This document shows, piece by piece, positions 8,494 through 17,831 of a DNA stretch of 64,000 nucleotides. How positions within the stretch are numbered: position 1 is the first letter of the stretch; the number at the start of each line of letters is the position of its first letter. The DNA is from Nakamurella alba. GTDB lineage: Bacteria > Actinomycetota > Actinomycetes > Mycobacteriales > Nakamurellaceae. Where the stretch lies: positions 372,001-436,000 of the forward strand of contig NZ_WLYK01000008.1 in assembly GCF_009707545.1 (NCBI RefSeq), in the 5' to 3' direction. The notes under the pieces were generated by a model. It was not told the origin of the DNA and made no database searches. It worked only from the letters and a program-made list of their open reading frames with translations. The translations under genes and the position numbers were made by a program.

Positions 8494-11400
8494 GTGCGCA
8501 CACCCCGACGCACACGCGCACGGAGCGTGGGGGCCACCGCCCTCACCGCCGTGCTGCTGACCGGATCGGTCACCCTGGCACCCGCCGCCTCCGCGGCCGT
8601 CGACCCGGCTGCCGCGGTCGTCATCAACGAGGTCTACGGCGGTGGCGGCAACAGCGGTGCCACCCTGCAGCACGACTTCATCGAGCTCTACAACACCACC
8701 GACGCCGCCGTGGATCTCACCGGCTGGTCGGTGCAGTACGCCTCCGCAGCCGGCACCAGCTGGCAGCGCACCGCGCTGACCGGCTCGATCGCCCCGGGCC
8801 AGTACTACGTGGTCGTCGAGGCCCAGGGCGCCGGCGGCACCGTCCCGGTCACCGGCGACGTCACCGGCACCATCGCGATGAGCGGCACCGCCGGCAAGGT
8901 CGCCCTGGTGTCCTCCGGTACCACCGGGCTCACCTGCGGGAACGCCTGCCCGGAGGCTGCCGAGGTTGTCGACTTCGTGGGCTACGGCAGCACCGCCGCC
9001 AGCCATGCGGGCGACGCCCCCACGCCCGCCCCGTCGAACACGACTTCCGTCTTCCGGGATGCCGACTCGACCAACACCGGCGAGAACGCCGACGACTTCA
9101 CCGCCGGCGCACCGACTCCCGGTGAGCCCACCCCGGGCGAGGAGGAGCCGCCGGCCGCCGGCACGGTGACCATCGCCGAGATCCAGGGCACCGGTGCCGC
9201 CAGCCCGCTGGCCGGGCAGTCGGCCACCACCCGTGGCATCGTCACCGCCGCCTACCCGGTCGGCGGGTTCAACGCCTACACCATCCAGACCCCGGGCACC
9301 GGCGGACCGCTCGATGTCAGCGGTGCCGCGGTCGCCTCGCAGGGCCTGTTCGTCTTCTCCGCCGCCACGGTCGCGGACGTCGCCATCGGCGACCACGTCG
9401 AGGTCACCGGCACGGTGGGCGAGTTCTCCGGCCGGACCGAGCTGTCGGTGGCCGCCGGCGGCCTGACCGTGCTGGCGGAGGAGGCCGCGCCGGTCACCCC
9501 GACCACCACCGACGGCTGGCCGACCACCGACGCGCAGCGCGAGGCGCTCGAGTCGATGCTCTACCTGCCGACCGGTGACTTCACCGTCAGCGACGTCTAC
9601 AGCACCAACCAGTACGGCGAGGTCGGCCTGGCCTCCGGCACCACCCCGCTGATCCAGCCGACCGACGTGGCCCGCCCGGGCAGCACCGAGGCCGCCGCGG
9701 TCACCGCCGACAACGCCTCCCGTGCCGTGGTTCTCGACGACGGGGCGTCCACCAACTTCCTGTCCGCGGCGAACTCGTCGCAGACCCCGCCGTACCTGTC
9801 GCTCACCGCTCCGGTGCGCGTCGGCGCGCCGGCGACCTTCGCCTCGCCGGTGGTCGTCGACTACCAGTTCGGTGACTGGCGCTTCCAGCCGGTGTCCCAG
9901 GTGACCCCGGCCGACACCGCCGCCTACCCGGCGACCTTCGGCAACACCCGGCAGGCCACCCCGGACACCGCCAAGATCGGTGCCGCGGACCTCAAGGTCA
10001 GCTCCTTCAACGTGCAGAACTACTTCACCACCCTCGGCGCGGACGTCGCCGGCTGCTCGTCCTACAAGGACCGCACCGGCACCCCGATCACCGTGAACAC
10101 CTGCCCGGGCAACGGCCCGCGCGGTGCCTGGGACGCCACCAACCTGGAGCGGCAGCAGGCCAAGATCGTCCGGGCCATCAACGACTCCGGCGCCGACGTC
10201 GCCGGTCTCGAGGAGATCGAGAACTCGGTCACCCTGGGCAAGCCCGCCGACAGCGCGCTGGCCACCCTGGTCGACGCGCTGAACGCCGACGCCGGCTCCG
10301 AGGTCTGGGCCTACGTCCCGTCCTCCACCGAGCTGCCGGCCGCCGACACGATGGACGTCATCACCAGCGCCATCATCTACAAGCCGGCCGCGGTCACCCG
10401 CACCGGCGAGTCCCGCGCGCTGGGCACCGAGAGCGCCGACAACGGTGCCGACTCCGGTGCGTTCGCCAACGCCCGCGAGCCGGTCGGCCAGGTCTTCACC
10501 CCGGTCGGTGGCGGCGAGTCGTTCTTCTTCGTGGTCAACCACTTCAAGTCCAAGGGCTCGGCCGGACCGTTCGCCGGTGACGCCGATGCCGGCGACGGCC
10601 AGGGCGCCTCGAACGAGTCGCGCAAGCGGCAGGCGGCCGCGCTGGTGGCCTGGATCCCGACCGTGCTCGACGACACCGCCACCCAGGCGGTCGTGATGGT
10701 CGGCGACTACAACTCCTACGGCCAGGAGGACCCGGTCAAGGTCCTCACCGACGCCGGTTACGTCGACGTCGAGGCGCACGTCGCCGCGGAGACCGGCGAG
10801 CGGGAGTACTCGTACTCCTTCAGCGGCCTGTCCGGCTCGCTGGACCACGTGTTCGTGAACTCGGCGGCACTCGACCGCACCACCGGTGCGGACATCTGGA
10901 ACATCAACGCCGCGGAGTCCATCGCGCTGAACTACAGCCGGTACAACTACCACGGCACGTTGTTCTGGGACCCGGCCACGCCGTTCGCGGCCTCCGACCA
11001 CGACCCGGTCGTCGTCGGCCTCACCGCAGGTGCGGTCTCCACCTCCACCACGGTGCAGGTGCTGGGCATCAACGACTTCCACGGCCGGATCCAGGCGAAC
11101 CAGACCGAGGCCGGCGCCGCGGTGCTGTCCGGTGCGGTCGACCAGCTGCGGGCCGAGTACCCCAGCACCGTCTTCGCCGCCGCCGGCGACCTGGTGGGTG
11201 CCTCGACCTTCGAGTCGTTCATCGCCAAGGACAAGCCGACCATCGATGCGCTCAACGCCGCGGGCCTGGAGGTGTCGGCCGTGGGCAACCACGAGTTCGA
11301 CCAGGGCTACGAGGATCTCACCGAGCGGATCATGGCGCCGTACGACCCGGTGACCAACCCCTACGGCGGCGCCGAATGGGAGTACCTGGGCGCCAACGTG

Positions 11401-13584
11401 CGTCACGAGGACGACCACTCCGCCGCACTGCCCGAGTCCTGGGTGCAGGACTTCGGCTCCGTGCAGGTCGGTTTCGTCGGCGTGGTCACCGACCACCTGG
11501 ACGAGCTGGTCTCCCCGGCCGGCATCGAGGGCCTGGAGATCGAGGCGCCGGTGCTGGCGGCCAACCGGACCGCGGCCGAGCTGAAGGCCGAGGGCGCCGA
11601 CATCGTGGTGATGCTGGTGCACGAGGGTGCGGCGACCACCGCGCTGTCCGCGGCCACCGACCCGTCGACCGACTTCGGCCGCATCGTCACCGGTGCGAGC
11701 GAGGACATCGATGCGATCGTCTCCGGTCACACCCACCTGACCTACAACCACCAGATCCCGGTGCAGTCCTGGATCGACGAGGGTCGCGCGGTGACCACCC
11801 GTCCGGTCGTCTCGGCCGGGCAGTACGGGTACAACCTGGACCAGCTGCTGTTCACCGTGGACAACGCCACCGGCGATGTCACCGGGGTCGAGTCGAACAC
11901 CCTGCCGCTGGTGACCACCACGGTCACCCAGAACCCGGACGGCACCAGCACCACCACCTACACCCCGAACTACCCGGCCGACCCGGAGGTCACGCCGATC
12001 GTCGCGGCGGCGGTCGCCGAGGCGGACGTGCTCGGGGCGCAGGAGCTGGGTCAGATCGAGGGGCCGTTCAACCGGGCCAAGCTGGCCAACGGCACCAGCG
12101 AGAACCGGGGTGGCGAGTCCACTCTCGGCAACCTGGTGGCCGAGGTGCAGCGGTGGGCGACCACGGCGCCGGAGTCCGGCGCCGCGCAGATCGCCTTCAT
12201 GAACCCGGGCGGCCTGCGTGCCGACATGGTCGGCAACGCCGGTGCCGCGGGCACCTACCCCGCTGCGCTGACCTACAAGCAGGCGGCGACGGTGCAGCCG
12301 TTCGCCAACACCCTGGTCAACATGGACCTGACCGGTGCGCAGATCAAGCAGGTGCTGGAGCAGCAGTGGCAGCCGGCCGGCGCGTCGCGGCCGTTCCTGA
12401 AGCTGGGCATCTCCGAGGGCTTCACCTACACCTACGATCCCGCGAAGGCGGCCGGCAGCCGGATCACCGGTATGTGGCTGGACGGGGAGCCGATCGCCGA
12501 TGCCACGGCGTACTCGGTGACCGTCAACTCGTTCCTGTCCTCCGGCGGTGACAACTTCACCGCGCTGTCCGGCGGGACGGACAAGCGGGACACCGGCAAG
12601 ACCGACCTGCAGGCGATGGTCGACTACATGGCGGCCAACACCCCGCTCCCGGTCGACTACACCCAGCGCGCCGTCGGCGTCAGCTTCCCGGCCGACGCCC
12701 CGGCGGAGTACGAAGCGGGACAGACGGTCTCGTTCTCGCTCAGCTCGCTGGCCTACACCACGGCGGCCGACCGCAAGGACACCTCGGTCGAGCTGTCGCT
12801 GGGTGGCACGGTCGTCGGCACGGCAACGGTGGACAACACCATCGGTACCGACGTCTTCGACGAGAACGGCAAGGCATCGGTCACCTTCGAGGTGCCCGCG
12901 GGCACCGAGGCCGGCGCCCAGGTGCTGACGGTGACCGGCACGACGACCGGCACGGTGGTGCTGGTGCCGCTGCAGATCGCGGCCGCCGCCTCGACGGTGG
13001 AGACCACCACCACCCTGTCGGCCAACCGCACCAGCCAGGTGTACGGCTACCCGGTGCGGATCACCCTGACCGCCACCGTGGTGGCCGGTGACGGCTCCGT
13101 CGTCCCGGGCAGCGTCGAGTTCCGCGCCGGTGACCTGGTACTCGGCTCCGCACCGATCAGCGGCGGGGTCGCCCGGTTCACCCTGCCGGCGAGCACCCCG
13201 GCCGGCTCGGCGCCGGTGACCGCGGTCTACGCGGGCACCGAGGCGTTGCAGGCGTCGGAGTCGGCACCGGTGACGCTGACCGTGCAGAAGGCGCCGTCGG
13301 CGACCCTGCTGCTCACCAACCGGTTGGTCCAGAAGTACGGGACCTCCCAGGTGACGCTGTCCGGCGGCACCCTGGTGCCGTTCAACCCGGTCGCGGGCAC
13401 CCTGGTGCTCAAGGCCAACGGCACCGAGGTGGCGCGCGCCGCCACCACCGGCGGGCTGCTGTCCTACAAGCTGCCGGCGAACACCCCGGTGGGCACCTAC
13501 CGGTTCACCGTGACCTTCGTGCCGTCCTCGCCGAACGTGGCGGGTTCGGTGTCGAACACCGTCCCGGTGGTCGTCCGCCGCTGA
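8494..13584 (+). CDS. Secreted multidomain extracellular nuclease plus 5'-nucleotidase
   Basis: This 1,696-residue exported protein looks built to take DNA or nucleotides down to nucleosides and phosphate outside the cell. A Tat/Sec-like signal ends near residue 34 (LAPAASA). A lamin-tail-like domain follows (VINEVYGGGGNSG, about 40-165), then an OB-fold as in ExeM/NucH nucleases (about 225-350). An endonuclease/exonuclease/phosphatase domain starts near 498 (SSFNVQNYF) and includes GLEEIENS, VVNHFKSKG, VGDYNSYG and ASDHDPVV. From about 851 a 5'-nucleotidase metallophosphatase begins (GINDFHGR, GNHEFDQG, SGHTHLTYN); its substrate domain starts near 1164. Two Ig-like repeats fill about 1498-1696. 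GTG 8494 has GGAG six bases upstream. No sortase signal is visible. Confidence 0.92.
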   Translation: MRTPRRTRARSVGATALTAVLLTGSVTLAPAASAAVDPAAAVVINEVYGGGGNSGATLQHDFIELYNTTDAAVDLTGWSVQYASAAGTSWQRTALTGSIAPGQYYVVVEAQGAGGTVPVTGDVTGTIAMSGTAGKVALVSSGTTGLTCGNACPEAAEVVDFVGYGSTAASHAGDAPTPAPSNTTSVFRDADSTNTGENADDFTAGAPTPGEPTPGEEEPPAAGTVTIAEIQGTGAASPLAGQSATTRGIVTAAYPVGGFNAYTIQTPGTGGPLDVSGAAVASQGLFVFSAATVADVAIGDHVEVTGTVGEFSGRTELSVAAGGLTVLAEEAAPVTPTTTDGWPTTDAQREALESMLYLPTGDFTVSDVYSTNQYGEVGLASGTTPLIQPTDVARPGSTEAAAVTADNASRAVVLDDGASTNFLSAANSSQTPPYLSLTAPVRVGAPATFASPVVVDYQFGDWRFQPVSQVTPADTAAYPATFGNTRQATPDTAKIGAADLKVSSFNVQNYFTTLGADVAGCSSYKDRTGTPITVNTCPGNGPRGAWDATNLERQQAKIVRAINDSGADVAGLEEIENSVTLGKPADSALATLVDALNADAGSEVWAYVPSSTELPAADTMDVITSAIIYKPAAVTRTGESRALGTESADNGADSGAFANAREPVGQVFTPVGGGESFFFVVNHFKSKGSAGPFAGDADAGDGQGASNESRKRQAAALVAWIPTVLDDTATQAVVMVGDYNSYGQEDPVKVLTDAGYVDVEAHVAAETGEREYSYSFSGLSGSLDHVFVNSAALDRTTGADIWNINAAESIALNYSRYNYHGTLFWDPATPFAASDHDPVVVGLTAGAVSTSTTVQVLGINDFHGRIQANQTEAGAAVLSGAVDQLRAEYPSTVFAAAGDLVGASTFESFIAKDKPTIDALNAAGLEVSAVGNHEFDQGYEDLTERIMAPYDPVTNPYGGAEWEYLGANVRHEDDHSAALPESWVQDFGSVQVGFVGVVTDHLDELVSPAGIEGLEIEAPVLAANRTAAELKAEGADIVVMLVHEGAATTALSAATDPSTDFGRIVTGASEDIDAIVSGHTHLTYNHQIPVQSWIDEGRAVTTRPVVSAGQYGYNLDQLLFTVDNATGDVTGVESNTLPLVTTTVTQNPDGTSTTTYTPNYPADPEVTPIVAAAVAEADVLGAQELGQIEGPFNRAKLANGTSENRGGESTLGNLVAEVQRWATTAPESGAAQIAFMNPGGLRADMVGNAGAAGTYPAALTYKQAATVQPFANTLVNMDLTGAQIKQVLEQQWQPAGASRPFLKLGISEGFTYTYDPAKAAGSRITGMWLDGEPIADATAYSVTVNSFLSSGGDNFTALSGGTDKRDTGKTDLQAMVDYMAANTPLPVDYTQRAVGVSFPADAPAEYEAGQTVSFSLSSLAYTTAADRKDTSVELSLGGTVVGTATVDNTIGTDVFDENGKASVTFEVPAGTEAGAQVLTVTGTTTGTVVLVPLQIAAAASTVETTTTLSANRTSQVYGYPVRITLTATVVAGDGSVVPGSVEFRAGDLVLGSAPISGGVARFTLPASTPAGSAPVTAVYAGTEALQASESAPVTLTVQKAPSATLLLTNRLVQKYGTSQVTLSGGTLVPFNPVAGTLVLKANGTEVARAATTGGLLSYKLPANTPVGTYRFTVTFVPSSPNVAGSVSNTVPVVVRR

Positions 13585-13620
13585 GGCGGTGACGACGGCT
13601 GACACCAGCTGCACGACCGG

Positions 13621-13657
13621 CCGACGGGCCGCGGGCGTCCTGCCCGCGGCCCGTCGG
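13621..13657. terminator. Bidirectional terminator hairpin
   Basis: A perfect 16-bp stem (CCGACGGGCCGCGGGC with its complement) and five-base loop sits between the convergent nuclease gene (ends 13584) and Lrp gene (ends 13703). It can serve both strands. Confidence 0.82.
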
Positions 13658-13702
13658 TGTCTCTGCGGTGTCCTCCGGTGCCTCGGTGCGTTCTCCGGTG
13701 TG

Positions 13703-14155
13703 TCAGTGCCCGGTGCGGCGCCAGGAGCCCAGCACCATCAGGGTTTTCGTGCCGATCACGTTGCCGTCCCGGCGCAGCCGGTCCACCACGTCGGCCAGGT
13801 GCTGCACCCCGGTGACCCGGAACCGCACCAGCGCGTCCGGGTCGCCGGCGACGGTCAGCACCTCGACCACCTCCGGCAGGTCCGCGGCGGTCCGGGTGAT
13901 GTCCTCGACCTTGGTGTTGCCGGCGAAGCGCAGCTCGGCGAACGCCTCCAGCCCGGCGCCGAGCTTCCCGTGGTCCAGGGTCGCGGTGTAACCGGTGATC
14001 ACCCCGAGCCGCTCCAGCCGCTCGATCCGGCGGATCACCGGCGAGGGCGTGAGGTTCACCCGCTGCGCGATGTCGGAGGCGCTGCGGCGGGCGTTCTCCA
14101 CCAGCAGATCGAGGATGGCGTGGTCGACGGCATCGAGTTCCTCCGGGGCGGTCAT
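13703..14155 (-). CDS. Lrp/AsnC-family regulator, probably of the adjacent 2-oxoacid dehydrogenase genes
   Basis: This 150-residue regulator has an N-terminal winged helix (DAVDHAILDLLVENARRSAS through RIERLERLGVITGY, residues 8-55) and a C-terminal ligand-binding RAM domain (ELRFAGN, VVEVLTVAGDPDALVRFRV). It is divergent from the E1 alpha/beta genes. In actinomycetes Lrp-type BkdR proteins commonly sit beside and control branched-chain 2-oxoacid dehydrogenase operons, so it probably senses branched-chain amino or oxo acids. ATG 14155 begins the conserved helix. A TACCGT element lies eight bases ahead. Confidence 0.88.
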   Translation of the reverse strand: MTAPEELDAVDHAILDLLVENARRSASDIAQRVNLTPSPVIRRIERLERLGVITGYTATLDHGKLGAGLEAFAELRFAGNTKVEDITRTAADLPEVVEVLTVAGDPDALVRFRVTGVQHLADVVDRLRRDGNVIGTKTLMVLGSWRRTGH

Positions 14156-14232
14156 GCCGACCAACGGTACGGGGTGGTCTCGCGAACACCGCCGACAGGG
14201 CGCAGTGATTCCGCGCCATTCGGGAGCAGGAC

Positions 14233-14257
14233 GCGAGAAAGCTGCGCGCTGCTCTCG
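14233..14257. promoter_or_regulatory. Candidate Lrp operator
   Basis: CGAGA and TCTCG flank a nearly symmetric AGC...GCT centre, giving a 25-base dyad in the 297-base gap between the divergent Lrp and E1 alpha genes. No other strong dyad was seen there. It is a guess from position and symmetry. Confidence 0.3.
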
Positions 14258-14452
14258 GATCGTGCGAGATGTTTGTGTCCGCCCCGGCGGTGCGGGAGGG
14301 TCGTACGGGCGCCCGACGACGGGCCCGCGGACACGCCCGATGCGGGCCGGATCGGGTAGGACAGGGGTCGGTGCATGGCGGAGACGGTGTCCGGGCGGCT
14401 GCCCGGGGGGCGGGTGCCGGAGCGCTCGGCGCACTCCGGGCACCATGGGGTC

Positions 14453-15517
14453 ATGCCCGTCATCGCCGACGCCCCCGGACCGGACCATCCCACCGCGCCC
14501 CCGGAGCCGGTGGACCCGGCACGGCTGTACCGCGACATGGCGATCACCCGGCGCATCGACACCGAGGCCATCGCCCTGCAGCGGCAGGGTGAGCTCGGGC
14601 TCTGGCCGTCCCTGCTGGGACAGGAGGCCGCCCAGGTCGGCGCCGCCCACGCGCTGCAGCCGCAGGACATGGTCTTCCCGACCTACCGCGAGCACGGGGT
14701 GGCCTGGGTGCGCGGTATCGACCCGGTCGAGCTGCTGGGCCTGTTCCGCGGCACCACGCTCGGCGGGTGGGACCCGCAGCAGCACCGGATGAACACCTAC
14801 ACCCTGGTCATCGGCGCCCAGCTGCTGCACGCGGTGGGCTATGCGATGGGGATCGTGCGGGACGGCGACGTGGGCACCGGCGAGCCGGGCCGGGACCGCG
14901 CCGTGCTGGCGTTCCTCGGCGACGGATCGATCAGCGAGGGCGAGACCAACGAGGCCTTCGTCTGGGCGGCCGCGCAGGACCTGCCGGTGGTCTTCCTCTG
15001 CCAGAACAACCAGTGGGCCATCTCCGCGCCGTTCAGCGTGCAGAGCCGGGTGCCGGTGGCCCGGCGGGCCGACGGGTTCGGCTTCCCCGGGATCCGGGTC
15101 GACGGCAACGACGTGCACGCCGTGCTGGACGCCACCCGGGAGGCGCTGGAGCGGGCCCGGGCCGGCGGCGGTCCGACCCTGGTCGAGGCGCTGACCTACC
15201 GGCGCAACCCGCACACCACCTCCGACGACGACGGCCGCTACCGCAGCGGTGCCGAGAACGACCGCTGGGCGGCGCGGGACCCGCTGGCCCTGGCCCTGGA
15301 CGGGATGGAGACCGGTGACGGCCGGGCGGCGCTGCTGGCCGAGGTGGAGCAGGAGTGCGAGCAGGTGGCGGCCCGGCTCCGGGCCGGCTGCCGCGCCCTG
15401 CCGGAGCCCGATCCGGCGGCGCCGTTCGACCACACCTTCGCCGAGATCACCCCGGAGCTGGAGCGGCAGCGGGCCGAACACCTGGCCTTCGTCGCGTCGT
15501 TGGAGGTGACCCCGTGA
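14453..15517 (+). CDS. 2-oxoacid dehydrogenase E1 component, alpha subunit (BkdA/PdhA type)
   Basis: This 354-residue alpha subunit belongs to the heterotetrameric E1 that decarboxylates a 2-oxoacid with thiamine diphosphate and passes the acyl group to E2 lipoate. The cofactor motif spans GDGSISEGETNEAF to LCQNNQWAIS (about residues 157-185), and the phosphorylation-loop region reads LTYRRNPHTTSDD. TYREHG near residue 80 is also typical. The start is ATG 14453; CACCAT lies six bases ahead, fitting a leaderless transcript. The frame could extend to 14375 but without family sequence. Beside an Lrp regulator and an acyl-CoA dehydrogenase, branched-chain oxoacids are the likeliest substrates. 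Confidence 0.9.
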   Translation: MPVIADAPGPDHPTAPPEPVDPARLYRDMAITRRIDTEAIALQRQGELGLWPSLLGQEAAQVGAAHALQPQDMVFPTYREHGVAWVRGIDPVELLGLFRGTTLGGWDPQQHRMNTYTLVIGAQLLHAVGYAMGIVRDGDVGTGEPGRDRAVLAFLGDGSISEGETNEAFVWAAAQDLPVVFLCQNNQWAISAPFSVQSRVPVARRADGFGFPGIRVDGNDVHAVLDATREALERARAGGGPTLVEALTYRRNPHTTSDDDGRYRSGAENDRWAARDPLALALDGMETGDGRAALLAEVEQECEQVAARLRAGCRALPEPDPAAPFDHTFAEITPELERQRAEHLAFVASLEVTP

Positions 15518-16515
15518 CGGACACGACGATGGTCGGCGCGCTGAACCTGGGCCTGCGGCACGAGCTCGAGCGCGACCCGAAGGTGCTGCTGCTCGGCGAG
15601 GACGTCGGGCGGCTGGGCGGCGTGTTCCGGGTGACCGACGGGCTGCAGAAGGACTTCGGGTCCGACCGGGTGGTCGACACGCCGTTGGGCGAGGCCGGGA
15701 TCGTCGGCACCGCCGTCGGTCTCGCGATGGCCGGCTACCGGCCGGTGTGCGAGATCCAGTTCGACGGGTTCGTCTTCCCCGCGGTGAACCAGATCGTCAC
15801 CCAGCTCGCCAAGATCCGGCACCGCAGCGCCGGCCGCACCGCCATGCCGGTCGTCATCCGCATCCCCTACGGCGGCGGGATCGGCGCGATCGAGCACCAC
15901 TCCGAGTCGCCCGAGGCCTATTTCGCGCACACCGCCGGCATCAAGGTGGTGACCCCGGGCTCGCCGCAGGACGCGTACACGATGCTCCGGCAGGCGATCG
16001 GGTCGCCCGATCCGGTGATCTTCCTGGAGCCCAAGCACCGCTACTGGACCAAGGGCCCGGTCACCCCGGTGGCGGGGTCGGGCGTCGCCGCCGGACCGCT
16101 CGCCACCGACGGGCTGCACCGCGCCCGGATCGTCCGCGCCGGCACCGATGTCACCGTGGTCGCCTACGGACCGCTGGTGGCCACGGCACTCTCGGCCGCC
16201 GGCATCGCCGCGGACGAGGGCACCAGCGTCGAGGTGATCGACCTGCGCAGCATCTCGCCACTGGACTCGGACACCGTGGTGGAGTCGGTCCGGCGCACCG
16301 GGCGGCTGGTGGTGGCGCACGAGGCGTCCCGCTCGCACGGCATCGGCGCGGAGATCGCAGCCCGGGTGCAGCAGGAGGCGTTCTACCATCTGCAGGCGCC
16401 GGTGCTCCGGGTCACCGGTTACGACACCCCCTACCCGGCAAGCCGTCTGGAGCAGGACTGGCTGCCCGGGGTCGACCGGTTGCTGGACGCGGTGGAGGCG
16501 GTCCGGAAGTACTGA
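15514..16515 (+). CDS. 2-oxoacid dehydrogenase E1 component, beta subunit
   Basis: This 333-residue beta subunit partners the preceding gene through a four-base GTGA overlap, indicating coupled translation. Typical segments are LGEDVGRLGGVFRVTDGL near residue 22, DTPLGEAGIVGTAVGLA, the EIQFDGF block near 76, MPVVIRIPYGGGIG and EHHSESPEAYF, plus the C-terminal transketolase domain (VEVIDLRSISPLD, HEASRSHG). No E2 lipoyl transferase or E3 gene follows; those subunits must be encoded elsewhere. The gene is followed by a 166-base gap and an acyl-CoA dehydrogenase. Confidence 0.92.
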   Translation: MTDTTMVGALNLGLRHELERDPKVLLLGEDVGRLGGVFRVTDGLQKDFGSDRVVDTPLGEAGIVGTAVGLAMAGYRPVCEIQFDGFVFPAVNQIVTQLAKIRHRSAGRTAMPVVIRIPYGGGIGAIEHHSESPEAYFAHTAGIKVVTPGSPQDAYTMLRQAIGSPDPVIFLEPKHRYWTKGPVTPVAGSGVAAGPLATDGLHRARIVRAGTDVTVVAYGPLVATALSAAGIAADEGTSVEVIDLRSISPLDSDTVVESVRRTGRLVVAHEASRSHGIGAEIAARVQQEAFYHLQAPVLRVTGYDTPYPASRLEQDWLPGVDRLLDAVEAVRKY

Positions 16516-16681
16516 TCCGGGGTGTGCGACGTCCGGACCGACACGCGCGGGCCGGAGCAGGGGTGCGTTCCCCGGCGGGACGGAGGATGATCCCACCTGC
16601 TGGGACGACGCCGGTGTGCGGTCGGTCGGTGCGCCCGATCGGTCGGAGCGGAACGGGTACGAGAGAACAGGAGTCGGCGGG

Positions 16682-17815
16682 ATGACGGTGGAGCGTCTGC
16701 TGTCCGGTGAGGACGAGGTCGCACTGCTCGAGCTGGTCCGGGAGATCTGCGACCGGGAACTGGCGCCACGCGCGGCCAAGGCGGAGGAGGCCGGTGACTT
16801 CCCCCGCGAGGTGATGCGGATCCTCGGCGCCGCCGGGGTTCTCGGCCTGCCCTACCCCGAACAGTGGGGCGGCAGCGGGCTGGACTACCAGACCTACCTG
16901 CAGTGCCTGGAGGAGATCGCCGCCCGCTGGGCGAGCGTCGGTGTCGGGGTCAGCGTCCACGTGATGTCCTGCTACCCGATCGCCGCCTTCGGGTCGGCGC
17001 AGCAGCGGGAGACCATGCTGCCGGAGATGCTGGGCGGCGAACTGCTGGGCGCGTACAGCCTGTCCGAGGCGCATGCCGGCAGCGATCCGGCGGCGATGCG
17101 CACCCGCGCGGTCCGGTTGGACGACGGCTCGTTCGAGCTGACCGGGAGCAAGGCCTGGGTGACGCACGGCGGGGAGGCCGACTTCTACACGGTGTTCGCG
17201 CGACTGCCGGAGGGCATCAGCTGCTTCCACATCGACGGCCGCACACCGGGTCTGTCCTTCGGCGCCCCGGAGCGCAAGATGGGCCTCACCGGCTCCACCA
17301 CCGCCGCGCTCTACCTCGACGCCGTCCGGGTGCCGGCCGACCGGCTGATCGGCGCCCCGGGTCAGGGGCTGGCCATCGCGCTGTCCGCGCTGGACTCCGG
17401 GCGGCTCGGGATCGCAGCGGTGGCCACCGGTCTCGCCCAGTCGGCGGTGGACGCGGCGGTCGGCTGGGCCAAGGAGCGGACCGCGTTCGGCGCCGCCATC
17501 ATCGACCACCAGGGGCTGGGCTTCCTGCTGGCCGACATGGACGCCGCCACCGTCTCCGCCCGGGCCACCTACCTGGACGCCGCCCGGCGCCGGGACGCCG
17601 GGATGAAGTTCGGCAAGCAGGCCAGCGTCGCCAAGCTGGTGGCCACCGACAACGCCATGAAGGTCACCACCGACGCGGTGCAGGTCTACGGCGGGTACGG
17701 CTACACCCACGACTTCCCGGTCGAGCGGTACATGCGGGAGGCGAAGATCATGCAGATCTTCGAGGGCACCAACCAGATCCAGCGGATGGTGATCAGCCGA
17801 CTGCTGCGTCGCTGA
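16682..17815 (+). CDS. Acyl-CoA dehydrogenase
   Basis: This 377-residue flavoenzyme makes a 2,3-double bond in an acyl-CoA. Motifs include YSLSEAHAGSDPAAM, the signature MGLTGSTTAALYLDAVRVP, LDSGRLGIAA and YGGYGYTHDFPVERYMREAKI, with QIFEGTNQIQ near the end. The catalytic base is the glutamate of EGTN, about residue 361, as in short- and medium-chain enzymes. ATG 16682 follows an AGGAGT site. Placed after the E1 genes, it would act on the acyl-CoA made by the dehydrogenase complex, as in valine, leucine or isoleucine breakdown; that link is inferred. Confidence 0.92.
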   Translation: MTVERLLSGEDEVALLELVREICDRELAPRAAKAEEAGDFPREVMRILGAAGVLGLPYPEQWGGSGLDYQTYLQCLEEIAARWASVGVGVSVHVMSCYPIAAFGSAQQRETMLPEMLGGELLGAYSLSEAHAGSDPAAMRTRAVRLDDGSFELTGSKAWVTHGGEADFYTVFARLPEGISCFHIDGRTPGLSFGAPERKMGLTGSTTAALYLDAVRVPADRLIGAPGQGLAIALSALDSGRLGIAAVATGLAQSAVDAAVGWAKERTAFGAAIIDHQGLGFLLADMDAATVSARATYLDAARRRDAGMKFGKQASVAKLVATDNAMKVTTDAVQVYGGYGYTHDFPVERYMREAKIMQIFEGTNQIQRMVISRLLRR

Positions 17816-17831
17816 CGGTCTTCCGCTCCGC

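Noticed and set aside
8401-13614. 1,737-codon open frame opposite the secreted nuclease
   Set aside because: It is the antisense shadow of a GC-rich gene: long runs of Gly, Arg, Val and His, with no recognisable domain.
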